Shown: in pieces, positions 33,862 through 43,027 of the stretch | Layout of the letters: the number at the start of each line of letters is the position of its first letter | Position numbering within the stretch: position 1 is the first letter of the stretch | DNA from: an uncultured Lachnospiraceae bacterium | Lineage (GTDB): Bacteria > Bacillota > Clostridia > Lachnospirales > Lachnospiraceae | DNA: 64,000 nt | Direction of reading: 5' to 3' | Assembly: GCA_910578345.1 (NCBI GenBank) | Contig: CAJTRA010000002.1 | Coordinates: 124,001-188,000, forward strand | Position numbers and translations under genes: made by a program | Notes under the pieces: model-generated | The model's database searches: none | What the model saw: only the letters and a program-made list of their open reading frames with translations | Told to the model about the DNA's origin: nothing

Positions 33862-34431
33862 TTATAACCCCTGTGCGCTCTCTTCAAAATTATGGATCGA
33901 GTGCACAATATTTCCATGCAAGGTAATGCTCATCTTCTCCACGATCCTGGCATAGTCCTCTCTCATACCACGGTCAATCCAGTCCAGCATAATACCCACG
34001 AATCCATACTTATAAAATTCTGCAATAAACTCCTTGTCTTCCTTCGCCAACCTGACATCTGCACACTTCTCTTCAACCACGTCAGCGATCAAATGATAGG
34101 TCAGCTCATACAGATATCGCTCCAGCTTACTGCGCTCCACTGCACGGCATACATTCATAATAAACGTTTTGTTTTCTATCACTGCCTCGAAGATCTGCAG
34201 CATCCCTTCCTGCCAAGTATCATAGGTCTTCTTCCCCTGCAGCGCTTTCCTGCCGTCCTCGATACAACTCCACTCCACCAGATCATAGATATCTTTGAAA
34301 TGATAATAAAAGGCCATCCGGCTGATCCCGCAGTCCGCCGTCAAATCCTGAATCGTGATCTTGTCCAGCGGCTTGTGCTGCAGCATCTTCTTCAGAGACA
34401 TCTCTAAAGCATACTTTGTGGTATTCGGCAT
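33862..34431 (-). CDS. TetR/AcrR-family transcriptional regulator
   Basis: A 189-residue regulator. The N-terminal helix-turn-helix is ITIQDLTADCGISRMAFYYHFKD (shown here as ITIQDLTADCGISRMAF then YYHFKD), typical of TetR. The rest fits the TetR C-terminal type of DhaS-like proteins, with EFYKYGFVGIMLDWIDRGM. Its own terminator separates it from ohyA, but it lies directly upstream in the same direction, and TetR genes often flank oleate hydratase genes in Firmicutes. Control of ohyA by fatty acids is therefore a reasonable guess. AAGGAG precedes the ATG at 34431. Confidence 0.87.
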   Translation of the reverse strand: MPNTTKYALEMSLKKMLQHKPLDKITIQDLTADCGISRMAFYYHFKDIYDLVEWSCIEDGRKALQGKKTYDTWQEGMLQIFEAVIENKTFIMNVCRAVERSKLERYLYELTYHLIADVVEEKCADVRLAKEDKEFIAEFYKYGFVGIMLDWIDRGMREDYARIVEKMSITLHGNIVHSIHNFEESAQGL

Positions 34432-34443
34432 ATGCCCTTCTCC

Positions 34444-37011
34444 TTACTCGATATTCATATATCTTTTTAAGAGCATGATCAATTCTTCAATGTTGACTGG
34501 TTTTGCCGTATGTGCGTTCATACCGCTCTCCAGACACTTCTGGATATCCTCTGAAAAAGCATCCGCCGTCATGGCAATAATGGGAATCGTCTGGGCATCC
34601 GGTTTCTTTGAAGCCCGGATTGCCTGAGTAGCTTCGTATCCAGTCATAATCGGCATACGCACATCCATCAGGATCGCATTATAATAATACGGCTCAACCT
34701 TCTCAAACATCTCTGTACAGATCTGTCCATTCTCCGCCCATTCAAGATCCAGTCCCAGATCCGATAATAACTCATGCAGAACTTCCCAGTTCAGGCTGTT
34801 ATCCTCCGCCACCAAAATGCGGTGTCCTGTCAGGTTGATTGATTTATTCTCCTCAACCTGGAATTCACCCTCCTGAACCATATACTTCTGCAATCCGTAA
34901 AAGAGCGTTGACTTAAACAGCGGTTTCGAAATGAAGCCACTGATACCGGCTGCTCTTGCTTCGCTCTCAAAATCACTCCAGTCGTAGGCTGAGATCAACA
35001 GAATCGGAATATCATTTCCCAGTCTGCGCCTGATTTCCCTGCCTACCTGGATGCCGTCCATCCCCGGCAGTTTCCAATCAAGCAGAATAATCTGGTAATC
35101 GTCTCTCTTCTCGTGATGCTCTACCACAAGCTTCAGGGCCTTCTCGCCACTGAGCGTCCAATCCGCGGTAATTCCAATCGAATCCAGCGCATCCACCACT
35201 GTGCGGCACAACGTCTCATCGTCATCCACAACGAGCATCTTCCATGCCGGAAGGATCATGTCCACCTCTTTCACAGTGGCCTTCTCCAGATCCACCGTCA
35301 CATGGAATTCAGAACCTTTGCCCAGCTCACTCTTGACATCGATGGTTCCCTTCATGGCATCGACAATATACTTCGTAATCGCCATACCCAGGCCAGCGCC
35401 TTCCGTCTTGTGCACTCTCCGGTTATCTGCCCGTGAGTAGGAGTCAAAAATCTTCAATGTGAATTCCGGCGTCATTCCCATGCCGTTATCCGTCACCACA
35501 ATATGCGTCCGAACATAATCTTCTCCCACCGGAGATTCTTCCTGATATAAGGACAATCTGATCGAACCGTCCTCATGGGTATATTTGACTGAATTAGACA
35601 GCAGATTTAACAGCATCTGATTGAGACGCACACTGTCACAATACACGTCTTCCGAAAGGATCCGGTCAATATGTACTTCGAAATTCTGATGCTTCGCTTT
35701 TACCTGCGGTTGAACGATTCCTACGATTCCCTCCATCACTTCCCGCAGAGAAACCATATCAATCGTCAGTGTCATCTTACCGCTCTCAATCTTGGACATA
35801 TCGAGCACATCATTGATCAATCCCAACAGATGCTTGCCGGACAGCGCAATCTTCTTCAGGCAGTTCTGTACCTGTTCCTGATCGTCCACATGCGCAATCG
35901 CAATCGCCGTCATTCCTACGATTGCATTCATAGGCGTCCGAATATCATGGCTCATATTAGACAGGAATTCGCTCTTTGCTTTCGTCGCCTCCTCAGCCGC
36001 CTGGCGAGCCTCATTCAACTCATGGATCTGTTGCTTGCTCATTCTAAAATACATAAAGAAGATCAACAGCAGGAATAAGAGAATAGACCCACAGGCCAGC
36101 AATGTTGCCGCCGTCCTCTCACTGCTGAGCCCTTCTACGGCTTCATTCAAAACGCCAAATGGCAGGACGATCACAAGATTCCATTCGGAATTCGGCAGAC
36201 TCACTGTGATCACCTGCTGTCTGCAGCCGCCAAATTCCAGGATAGCGACATAGCTTCTGTTCTCTTCCATGGCGCTGACCAGATCGTCAATATAATGTTC
36301 TATATCATTCTCTTCCCCCGTGTAAGTTCCCCGGAGATAACTGAAATAGTCCGCATATTCTATACTTTCATCCCGGATAATAAAAGTACCGTCCATACGG
36401 ATGATATGCGCATACATCTCTATATTTTCTTTCTCAAGAGAAAGTTCCGCGCTGATCTCCTCCGCAGGAACTGCCATAATGATCGCAATGCTTTCTCTCC
36501 CATTGCTCATGGGATACTGTGCATCCACACCGAACAGGACTACCTGCTCCCCGGAAGTATTCGTAGCCACTGCCACCTTCTTCTCTCCCTTGCGCAGAGA
36601 CTCCATGAACGGTTCCGGATCAACTAGCGTCGCTTCCTCTCCGTATAATGTCTCAAACTCACCGTTTTCGGAACACAGCGCCAGCGATGCAAAATCCCTG
36701 ACCTCTGTCCGGTAGATCAGTTCATCATACGTCATCTGCACGTCCTCTTCATCCGCTGGCACAACAGATGCCACTGCCTCCGCCTGCCTCAGGCGCAGAT
36801 TGACGATGGTCTCAAAGTGCTTACAGATACGTTCTCCCATGCTTGACATATACATATTACCCAGTTCATCTATCGTTCTCTCACTCTGGCGACTCATATA
36901 GGTGCCCAGAACAACAAACACAGCCACACTGAAGATGATAAGTAAAACGAAACCGCCCAGAACAAATTTCGTTGATTTTGTATTAATATGTCCTTTTCCC
37001 ATCTTGTCCAT
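34444..37011 (-). CDS. hybrid sensor histidine kinase with two receiver domains
   Basis: An 855-residue membrane kinase. TM1 lies near residues 15-38 (FVLGGFVLLIIFSVAVFVV). A ~270-residue extracytoplasmic sensor (Cache-like in size) is followed by TM2 (TLLACGSILLFLLLIFFMYF). A helical linker leads to HisKA with MSHDIRTPMNAIVGM (phospho-His), then HATPase (NLLSNSVKYTHEDG, GMGMTPEFTLKIF, GAGLGMAITKYIV). Receiver 1 has MLVVDDDE and LLDWKLPGMDG; receiver 2 has ILVAEDNSLNWEV and LMDVRMPIMTG, both with the phospho-Asp. No output domain or partner regulator is adjacent. The start ATG at 37011 has AAGGA nine bases upstream. The signal is unknown. Confidence 0.88.
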   Translation of the reverse strand: MDKMGKGHINTKSTKFVLGGFVLLIIFSVAVFVVLGTYMSRQSERTIDELGNMYMSSMGERICKHFETIVNLRLRQAEAVASVVPADEEDVQMTYDELIYRTEVRDFASLALCSENGEFETLYGEEATLVDPEPFMESLRKGEKKVAVATNTSGEQVVLFGVDAQYPMSNGRESIAIIMAVPAEEISAELSLEKENIEMYAHIIRMDGTFIIRDESIEYADYFSYLRGTYTGEENDIEHYIDDLVSAMEENRSYVAILEFGGCRQQVITVSLPNSEWNLVIVLPFGVLNEAVEGLSSERTAATLLACGSILLFLLLIFFMYFRMSKQQIHELNEARQAAEEATKAKSEFLSNMSHDIRTPMNAIVGMTAIAIAHVDDQEQVQNCLKKIALSGKHLLGLINDVLDMSKIESGKMTLTIDMVSLREVMEGIVGIVQPQVKAKHQNFEVHIDRILSEDVYCDSVRLNQMLLNLLSNSVKYTHEDGSIRLSLYQEESPVGEDYVRTHIVVTDNGMGMTPEFTLKIFDSYSRADNRRVHKTEGAGLGMAITKYIVDAMKGTIDVKSELGKGSEFHVTVDLEKATVKEVDMILPAWKMLVVDDDETLCRTVVDALDSIGITADWTLSGEKALKLVVEHHEKRDDYQIILLDWKLPGMDGIQVGREIRRRLGNDIPILLISAYDWSDFESEARAAGISGFISKPLFKSTLFYGLQKYMVQEGEFQVEENKSINLTGHRILVAEDNSLNWEVLHELLSDLGLDLEWAENGQICTEMFEKVEPYYYNAILMDVRMPIMTGYEATQAIRASKKPDAQTIPIIAMTADAFSEDIQKCLESGMNAHTAKPVNIEELIMLLKRYMNIE

Positions 37012-37146
37012 CAGTGAATTCCTTCCATCAAAAACACTACGATATATTATATAAATATAGCACATAGTCCTTGGTAAGCGCAAGACGTTTCCGGCATTTT
37101 GCACCTGGCGGCCGGGTTCTGAGAGACAGTCTTTGTCCCTTCTCTC

Positions 37147-37464
37147 CTATGCCTGATCCCACTGGCATTTTTTCATATCCACACAGCCGTTTTCTTTAAA
37201 AACTACTCCTTCTTCCTGCAGCAGTTCCCTCTGTTCCCGGAAATGAGGCGCCGTCCTTCCCGCGTGATTCACTACCCTATGGCACGGATAATCTCCATAA
37301 TATTCCGCCTGGCTGAGCACCTTTCCCACCAGCCTCGCATTTTTGTCCCGGCCGATCAGTTTCGCAATCTGGCCGTAAGATGCAACCCTGCCCTCTGGAA
37401 TTTCTTCCACCACCGACAGAATCTCATAGATCAAATCCTCGTTAGCTTTCGCTCCATTCCGCAT
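37147..37464 (-). CDS. small MGMT/Ada-type methylated-DNA cysteine methyltransferase
   Basis: About 105 residues, covering just the DNA-binding/active-site domain of O6-alkylguanine-DNA methyltransferase. EIPEGRVASYGQIAKLIG is the winged-helix entry, NARLVGKVLSQ carries the Arg finger, and YPCHRVVNHAG contains the acceptor Cys (PCHRV). The Cys is kept, so this is not an alkyltransferase-like protein with Trp. Short stand-alone forms repair alkylated guanine or hand it to excision repair. The ATG at 37464 has GGAG nine bases upstream; an ATG at 37479 is also in frame. It follows the nickel/lar operon by 29 bases, probably by read-through. Confidence 0.8.
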   Translation of the reverse strand: MRNGAKANEDLIYEILSVVEEIPEGRVASYGQIAKLIGRDKNARLVGKVLSQAEYYGDYPCHRVVNHAGRTAPHFREQRELLQEEGVVFKENGCVDMKKCQWDQA

Positions 37465-37492
37465 CTCTCTGCACTCCATTGCCGCAATCTTT

Positions 37493-38380
37493 CTATTTTA
37501 AAATATTCTCTCCCCGGCTCATCGTTTCCCGCAGACAGTTCCCCAGACTGGTAATGCAAAACAGCGTGACCAGTAGAAAAAATCCCGGAATAAGGATAAT
37601 CCACCAGGCATTCGTGAGAAATGCCTTTTCAGATAGGGAAAGCATACTTCCCCAGGTAATCTCCTCCACGGGAAGTCCAACTCCCATAAAACTTAATGTG
37701 GATTCCGCCACGATCGCGTTTCTGACGTTCATAACTACCATAAACATAATAGAAGACAGAAAGTTCGGCGTCAAATGTTTCCACAGTACATGGAAAAAAC
37801 TACCTCCCATACATCTTGAGGCAATCACATATTCGCTGTGCCGTATCCGCCTCACCTCACTTCTAACTACTTTGGCGATGCTCATCCAGCTGGTAAGCCC
37901 CAGAACAAAAGAGAGACTAAGTACGTTCGCCTCTCCAAGAACCGCCTGGGCTAAAATGACAGCCAGAAGCCACGGTATGCTGAGCAGGATATCCGTCATC
38001 CTCATTAACAGCAGGTCAAGCCACTCCGGCCCACAGCCGCTCACAGCCCCGATCATGACTGCCAAAAAGGTGGAAAAGGCTGTCGCTGTAAGCCCGATCA
38101 AAAGAGAAGTCCTGCCTCCATACCAAATCATGGAAAAGATGTCCCGTCCCATCGTATCTGTCCCAAACAGAAATTCTCTGCATGGCGGCAGACTATAACC
38201 ATACAGATTCAGATAAGCAGGGTCCTTCGTCATAATCAAGTCGCAGGCAAGGCATCCTAAAACAATCAAAGCCAGTGTCGCTGCTGCTATAGCAGGCCCC
38301 CGCCTCCCTCTCTTCTTTGACTCTCTTACGCCTGTCTGCGGCATAGGGCGGATTCCTACGATTTCAAACTCAGGGTCCAT
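37493..38380 (-). CDS. ABC importer permease, DppC/NikC type
   Basis: A 295-residue inner-membrane permease of the peptide/nickel family. Six helices are visible. FLFGTDTMGRDIFSMIWYG is the N-terminal family signature. The EAA loop appears as SIAKVVRSEVRRIRHSEYV followed by ASRCMGG, where the ATPase docks. It pairs with the DppB/NikB-type permease, whose end overlaps its start by 11 bases. AGGAGG lies five bases before the ATG at 38380. Position in the lar operon suggests nickel as substrate (inference), because LarC inserts nickel into the pincer cofactor. Confidence 0.85.
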   Translation of the reverse strand: MDPEFEIVGIRPMPQTGVRESKKRGRRGPAIAAATLALIVLGCLACDLIMTKDPAYLNLYGYSLPPCREFLFGTDTMGRDIFSMIWYGGRTSLLIGLTATAFSTFLAVMIGAVSGCGPEWLDLLLMRMTDILLSIPWLLAVILAQAVLGEANVLSLSFVLGLTSWMSIAKVVRSEVRRIRHSEYVIASRCMGGSFFHVLWKHLTPNFLSSIMFMVVMNVRNAIVAESTLSFMGVGLPVEEITWGSMLSLSEKAFLTNAWWIILIPGFFLLVTLFCITSLGNCLRETMSRGENILK

Positions 38381-39377
38381 CACTTCCTCCTGTCTGACCG
38401 CCTCTCTGCATCCGCGGGTCAATGGCCTCATTGATTATCTGCGCCGCCAGATTACATAGCATGACAGTGATCCCCGTCATCATGCACAGAATCATCAACA
38501 GATTATAGTCTTTATATCTGGCGCTCTCGTAAGTCAAAGTTCCCAGGCCCGGATAAGAGAACACTGTCTCGATCAAATAGGTCCCGCCCAAGATATGCGG
38601 AACACAGATTGCCATGATACTCAAATAAGATGGCATCACATTCCGCAGGCAGTGCCGGAACATAACGCTGCGCTTTGTCAGTCCTTTGGCTTTCGCCAGC
38701 AGGACATAATCCATCCTCACTTCCTCCAGGATCCGGTTGCGGATCATATATGCGTAATACCACAGATGCCCGGACACCACCACTGTCACCGGCAGAATCA
38801 AATGTTTCATACGGTCCCCCAGACTGTCTGCAAAGTCAAGAGAATACGCGCCGCTGCTCGGCAGCCATTTCAGATTGACTGCAAAAACCAGAATCAACAA
38901 TAAAGACAGCCAGAATTCGGGAATACAACTGCTGATCATACCGGCCTTACAGACGATCCTGTCCAACGGCCTCCCTTCATGCCACGCGCACAACACACCC
39001 AGAAGCAGCGCCAGGCAGAAAATCAGAACGAATCCGATCCCGCCCAAAAGCAGTGTATTGCCAATACGTTCTCCGATCACCTGCACGACATCCATCTTGT
39101 ATTTATAGGAAATACCAAAGTCGCCGCGCAGTGCATTTTCCAGCCAGCGGCCATACTGGACCAAAAGCGAATCTTGTAATCCCAGCTTTGCTTGCGCCCA
39201 CTCCCGCTCCTCAACACTCATCTTCTCCACGCGTTCTCCATAGTACGATAAGAGCGGATCTCCTGGCGCTAAGCGTGAGACATAGAAAACCACCACGGAC
39301 AGGATAAACATACTGGCAAGAAATACCGCCAGCTTTTTCCCATAATAAATGATTTTTTCAGTCCTGTTTTGTATCAT
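38370..39377 (-). CDS. ABC importer permease, DppB/NikB type
   Basis: A 335-residue permease with six helices: FLASMFILSVVVFYVS near the N-terminus, the family stretch RLAPGDPLLSYYG, and the EAA loop YVLLAKAKGLTKRSVM followed by LRNVMPS. It forms the translocation channel with the DppC-type neighbour. GGAG lies five bases before the ATG at 39377, and the upstream ATPase gene ends 63 bases away. The substrate cannot be read from permeases alone. Nickel is inferred from the larEBC genes upstream in the same transcript. Confidence 0.85.
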   Translation of the reverse strand: MIQNRTEKIIYYGKKLAVFLASMFILSVVVFYVSRLAPGDPLLSYYGERVEKMSVEEREWAQAKLGLQDSLLVQYGRWLENALRGDFGISYKYKMDVVQVIGERIGNTLLLGGIGFVLIFCLALLLGVLCAWHEGRPLDRIVCKAGMISSCIPEFWLSLLLILVFAVNLKWLPSSGAYSLDFADSLGDRMKHLILPVTVVVSGHLWYYAYMIRNRILEEVRMDYVLLAKAKGLTKRSVMFRHCLRNVMPSYLSIMAICVPHILGGTYLIETVFSYPGLGTLTYESARYKDYNLLMILCMMTGITVMLCNLAAQIINEAIDPRMQRGGQTGGSDGP

Positions 39378-39440
39378 TTTAACTCCATTCCGGAACGTTT
39401 TTACGACGAGGCGATGCAAATCTCCAATTTGTGTCTGCCA

Positions 39441-41312
39441 TCAAGCAAATTTGTGACGCCCCGGCAAAAATTGAAAAGGCGACGGCATCGCCGACAGAAG
39501 TCTTTGCGTATATGGATGCTTCGGATTGGCGAACAACGCCTTTGTCTCACCCACTTCTACCAGCTTTCCGCGGTACAGAACACCCACACGGTCACACAGG
39601 AATTCTACCATAGACAGATCATGCGCAATAAAGAGAAACGAAAATCCATGCTCTTTCTGCAGATGACGGAACAGATTGATGATCTGCGCCTGAATAGATA
39701 CGTCTAAAGAAGCCACGGGCTCGTCCGCCACGAGCAGCTTCGGTTCCATAGTAAGCGCCCTGGCAATTGCCACACGTTGCCGCTGTCCTCCGGAAAGTTC
39801 CGCCGGATAGCGGTCCAGATATGCTGCATCCAGGCCTACGTAGTGCATCTGAAACGCCGCTTCCGCCCGCAGGGAACCTCTTTGCGGTATAATACGCCAG
39901 ATCCGCAGAGGCTCTGTGATGATATCGCCGATCTTCATCCGAGGATTCAGGCTGGAATTGGAATCCTGGAAAACAATCTGCCGCGTCGTCTGAAGCATTT
40001 TCCGGTGTTCCCGAAAAAGTCCGGGATCACAGGTATTGATCCCTCTATAAGAAATTCTGGTATCACCACAGGGCCTGTACAAATTCATAACGCACCTTGC
40101 AACCGTTGACTTCCCCGAACCGGATTCCCCGACCAGGCCGAAGATCTCGCCCTGTCTGACCTGAAAAGAAATATCATCCACCACTGTTAACACAGTCCTT
40201 TTGGTCAGGGGAAACCGATGCGTCAAATGCTGCACATCCAGCAGGATCTCCTGCTGTTTTCCCCTGGCCTCATCGGTCAAAGTTTGATCCTTCTTTGGTT
40301 GTTCATGAGGGATTCTCATAACAGGCAATGCAATCTTCGGCGCTCTCTTATCTAACAGCCATGTGGCGGCGTAATGGGTATCGCTGATCCGGAACATAGG
40401 CGGTTGTTCTTCATAGTCAATCGCCAGCGCACATTCGTTCCGGCAGGCGAATGCATCTCCTGGGGGTGGACACACCAGCGTCGGCGGCATCCCCGGAATG
40501 GCGCGCAGTGTATCTCGTCCTCTGGAGAAAACCGGGAGCGCCTGTATCAGCCCACAGGTATAGGGATGTTTGGGATCCTGAAAAATCTCTTCTGTGGTCC
40601 CGATCTCCACAATCTTACCCGCATACATAACCGCCACCCGGTCCGCAACCTCTGCCGCCACACTCAAATCATGTGTCACAAAGACTGCCGCGGTGCCAAG
40701 TCTGCCCTGAATATCGCCAAGCAGCTTCAAGATTTGTGCCTGGATGGTCACATCCAATGCCGTTGTCGGCTCATCGGCAAACAAAATCTGTGGATTTCCG
40801 GCAAGCGCGATCGCCAGCACAATACGCTGCCGCATGCCGCCGGAAAAGTGCCAGGGATAGAGCTTTCTGCGCTCTTCTGGATCATCGATCTCTACCAGCC
40901 GCATGAGTGCAAGCACTCTGTCGCGCAGCGCCTCTTTCCCGATCTTAGGCGCATGGACTTTGACCGCCTCCTCAATCTGCATGCCAATGCTCATGGCCGG
41001 ATTCAAAGAAGTCATCGGGTCCTGCAGCACCATGGAAAACAGCCTGCCCCTGAGCTTATGCATCTCCCGTTCCTGACAGGCAGTAATATCCACACCATTC
41101 ACACAGATGCTGCCGGACTTGATCCATGCAGAAGCTGGTAAAAGCTTCATGATGCTCTTACACAAGACACTTTTTCCACATCCGGATTCGCCCACCACTG
41201 CCAGCACTTCGCCTGAATGTAGGGCAAAGCTCACGTCCCGCACTGCCTGCACTTCTCCCTGAGGTGTGTCGAAGCTGACCGACAGATTTTTCACTTCCAC
41301 CAATTCTGACAT
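39441..41312 (-). CDS. ABC importer double ATPase (DppD-DppF / NikD-NikE fusion)
   Basis: A 623-residue protein with two complete ABC domains in one chain. Domain 1 (~1-260) has Walker [15 protein letters not shown], signature [10 protein letters not shown] and Walker [13 protein letters not shown]. It is followed by the oligopeptide/nickel C-terminal segment with a Cys pair ([18 protein letters not shown]). Domain 2 (~370-623) has Walker [15 protein letters not shown], signature [16 protein letters not shown] and Walker [13 protein letters not shown]. In most bacteria these are two genes (NikD and NikE or DppD and DppF). I take the ATG at 41312, with GGAG five bases upstream. Upstream in-frame ATGs up to 41390 are weaker. 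Confidence 0.87.
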   Translation of the reverse strand: MSELVEVKNLSVSFDTPQGEVQAVRDVSFALHSGEVLAVVGESGCGKSVLCKSIMKLLPASAWIKSGSICVNGVDITACQEREMHKLRGRLFSMVLQDPMTSLNPAMSIGMQIEEAVKVHAPKIGKEALRDRVLALMRLVEIDDPEERRKLYPWHFSGGMRQRIVLAIALAGNPQILFADEPTTALDVTIQAQILKLLGDIQGRLGTAAVFVTHDLSVAAEVADRVAVMYAGKIVEIGTTEEIFQDPKHPYTCGLIQALPVFSRGRDTLRAIPGMPPTLVCPPPGDAFACRNECALAIDYEEQPPMFRISDTHYAATWLLDKRAPKIALPVMRIPHEQPKKDQTLTDEARGKQQEILLDVQHLTHRFPLTKRTVLTVVDDISFQVRQGEIFGLVGESGSGKSTVARCVMNLYRPCGDTRISYRGINTCDPGLFREHRKMLQTTRQIVFQDSNSSLNPRMKIGDIITEPLRIWRIIPQRGSLRAEAAFQMHYVGLDAAYLDRYPAELSGGQRQRVAIARALTMEPKLLVADEPVASLDVSIQAQIINLFRHLQKEHGFSFLFIAHDLSMVEFLCDRVGVLYRGKLVEVGETKALFANPKHPYTQRLLSAMPSPFQFLPGRHKFA

Positions 41313-41393
41313 GTTTTCTCCGTTCATCTCCTCCGCATTTCCCATCATATTCCCTGCTAAACGCTCATACGATTCAATCTGTACCGCCACAAG

Positions 41394-42968
41394 TCAAGAA
41401 TCTCGTCGTATTTTCCACTCAGTCACATTCCAGAAAATACCGACGCCATGATGCCCCATGACAGTATCTGCACAGATCCCTTCGATCGAGCTGTCTGCCA
41501 CATAATTCGCGTCCACATAACAGATAAAGGCAAAGGCCGGATCTTCTGCCAGGGCTTCCTGAAAGCGGTCATATGCCTCTGCACGGACTTCCGGGTCATC
41601 CGATCCTCTCGCTTCCAGCAGATACTGATCAACCTGCGCATTGGAATAACCGCTGTAATTGGCTCCCTTACCTGTCCCAAACACTTTATAGGTATGATCA
41701 TCCGCATCAAAAGGGCTTCCCCAGCCGATCAGATAAGCCATCTGTCCGCTCCAGTCTACCTGTGTGGGAATCTCCACAGAACAGTCGATCCCAACTTCCC
41801 TAAGCTGCTGCGCCGCCGCCTGGGCAATGTCAAGGCGGACCTGATCGCCAGCCGCCACGCTGATGACAAAACCGATCTTTTCTCCGTCTCTCTCATAGAA
41901 ACCGTCGCTGCCCATCTGGCAGCCTGCCGTTTCCAATATCTGTCTTGCTCTTTCCGGATCATATGTATAGCGCTCGACATTTTCATTATGATAGGAATTG
42001 CGCTGCAGCGGCCCGTAGGCAGGAATACCCTGTCCCAGCAGCACAGCTTCAACGATAGACTGTCTGTCAATCGCGCAGCAGATTGCCGGGATCACATCTT
42101 TGTTTTTTATCCAATACTCATTCTGAAAATTAAAAAGAATACCGCGGTAATCGGATGTCTGCATATCATAACAGGTATACCCGGCCGTATCCACAAATGT
42201 CCTGGCGTCCCTCGGCGTCAACAGTGCAAGATCCAGTTCCCCCGATCGCATCTGCAGCGCTTTCGCATTGTCATCCGTCACGATCTTAAAGAGAATCCGG
42301 TCAATCTGCGGCCTGCCCCGGAAATAATTCTCATTCGCCGCCAGCGTGATCGCCTGGCCTGCATCCCATCTTTCCAGTTGATAAGGTCCCGTGCCCACAG
42401 GATGCCGGAAGAAATCCGACTCCTGCATATCCTCCCCCGCAAGCAGATGTTCCGGCAAAACCGCCATCGTCATATAGTCCAGAAAAGCCACATTCGGAGC
42501 TGCCAGCCGAAACAGGATCGTATGATCATCCAATACCCTGATCTCTTCGACATCCTCATAATTAGCTGCATTTTCCGAACCATTCTCAGGGTCTAAAATC
42601 GCCTCGATTGTAAACTTCACATCCTCTGCGGTAAAGTCCTCTCCGTCATGCCATTTGACCCCCTCTGTCAGATGAAAAGTGTAAGTGCAGGACGCTTCAT
42701 CGAACTCCCAGCTCTCAGCCAGACCAGGAACCACTTCATTGTCACCGTTATGTGCCGTCAGACCATTGAACAGCAGAATATTGATCTCCCCATGCTCATC
42801 CATTGCCGGATTGATCCTCGTATAGTCTCCGCTGCCATAAACCAGCGTCGTAAGTTCCGCACCGTCAGACGCATTCTCCTCCCGCTCCCTGTGCCCATTC
42901 TCCGAGCCGCAGGCTGAGAGCGCAGCACACAATACCGCTGCCGCTATGCTTGTGATCCATTTCTTCAT
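41394..42968 (-). CDS. family-5 extracellular solute-binding lipoprotein (peptide/nickel ABC)
   Basis: A 524-residue SBP_bac_5 protein. The N-terminus is a lipoprotein signal with lipobox LSAC at Cys20. The family signature is YTFHLTEGVKWHDGEDFTA. RHPVGTGPYQLERWD and the later AYGPLQRNSYHN are typical of DppA/NikA-like receptors. It delivers its ligand to the permeases downstream (37493-39377). Peptides are the default ligand, but the operon (larEBC directly upstream) argues for nickel or a nickel complex. No His-rich ligand loop is obvious. The ATG at 42968 is 59 bases after larC starts its 3' flank, so it is co-transcribed. Confidence 0.85.
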   Translation of the reverse strand: MKKWITSIAAAVLCAALSACGSENGHREREENASDGAELTTLVYGSGDYTRINPAMDEHGEINILLFNGLTAHNGDNEVVPGLAESWEFDEASCTYTFHLTEGVKWHDGEDFTAEDVKFTIEAILDPENGSENAANYEDVEEIRVLDDHTILFRLAAPNVAFLDYMTMAVLPEHLLAGEDMQESDFFRHPVGTGPYQLERWDAGQAITLAANENYFRGRPQIDRILFKIVTDDNAKALQMRSGELDLALLTPRDARTFVDTAGYTCYDMQTSDYRGILFNFQNEYWIKNKDVIPAICCAIDRQSIVEAVLLGQGIPAYGPLQRNSYHNENVERYTYDPERARQILETAGCQMGSDGFYERDGEKIGFVISVAAGDQVRLDIAQAAAQQLREVGIDCSVEIPTQVDWSGQMAYLIGWGSPFDADDHTYKVFGTGKGANYSGYSNAQVDQYLLEARGSDDPEVRAEAYDRFQEALAEDPAFAFICYVDANYVADSSIEGICADTVMGHHGVGIFWNVTEWKIRRDS

Positions 42969-43027
42969 ATCGCTGTCTCTTTCTGCTTTCGTTTTATGAT
43001 TTCATGATCTTCGCTGCTTTTCTTTCT

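Noticed and set aside
37147..37464. Alkyltransferase-like (ATL) protein instead of a methyltransferase
   Set aside because: The active-site motif is PCHRV with the acceptor Cys kept; ATL proteins have Trp or another residue there.
41448..42596. Long plus-strand open frame opposite the binding-protein gene
   Set aside because: Antisense shadow of a clear SBP_bac_5 gene; composition (His/Arg/Ile-rich) and lack of motifs show it is not coding.
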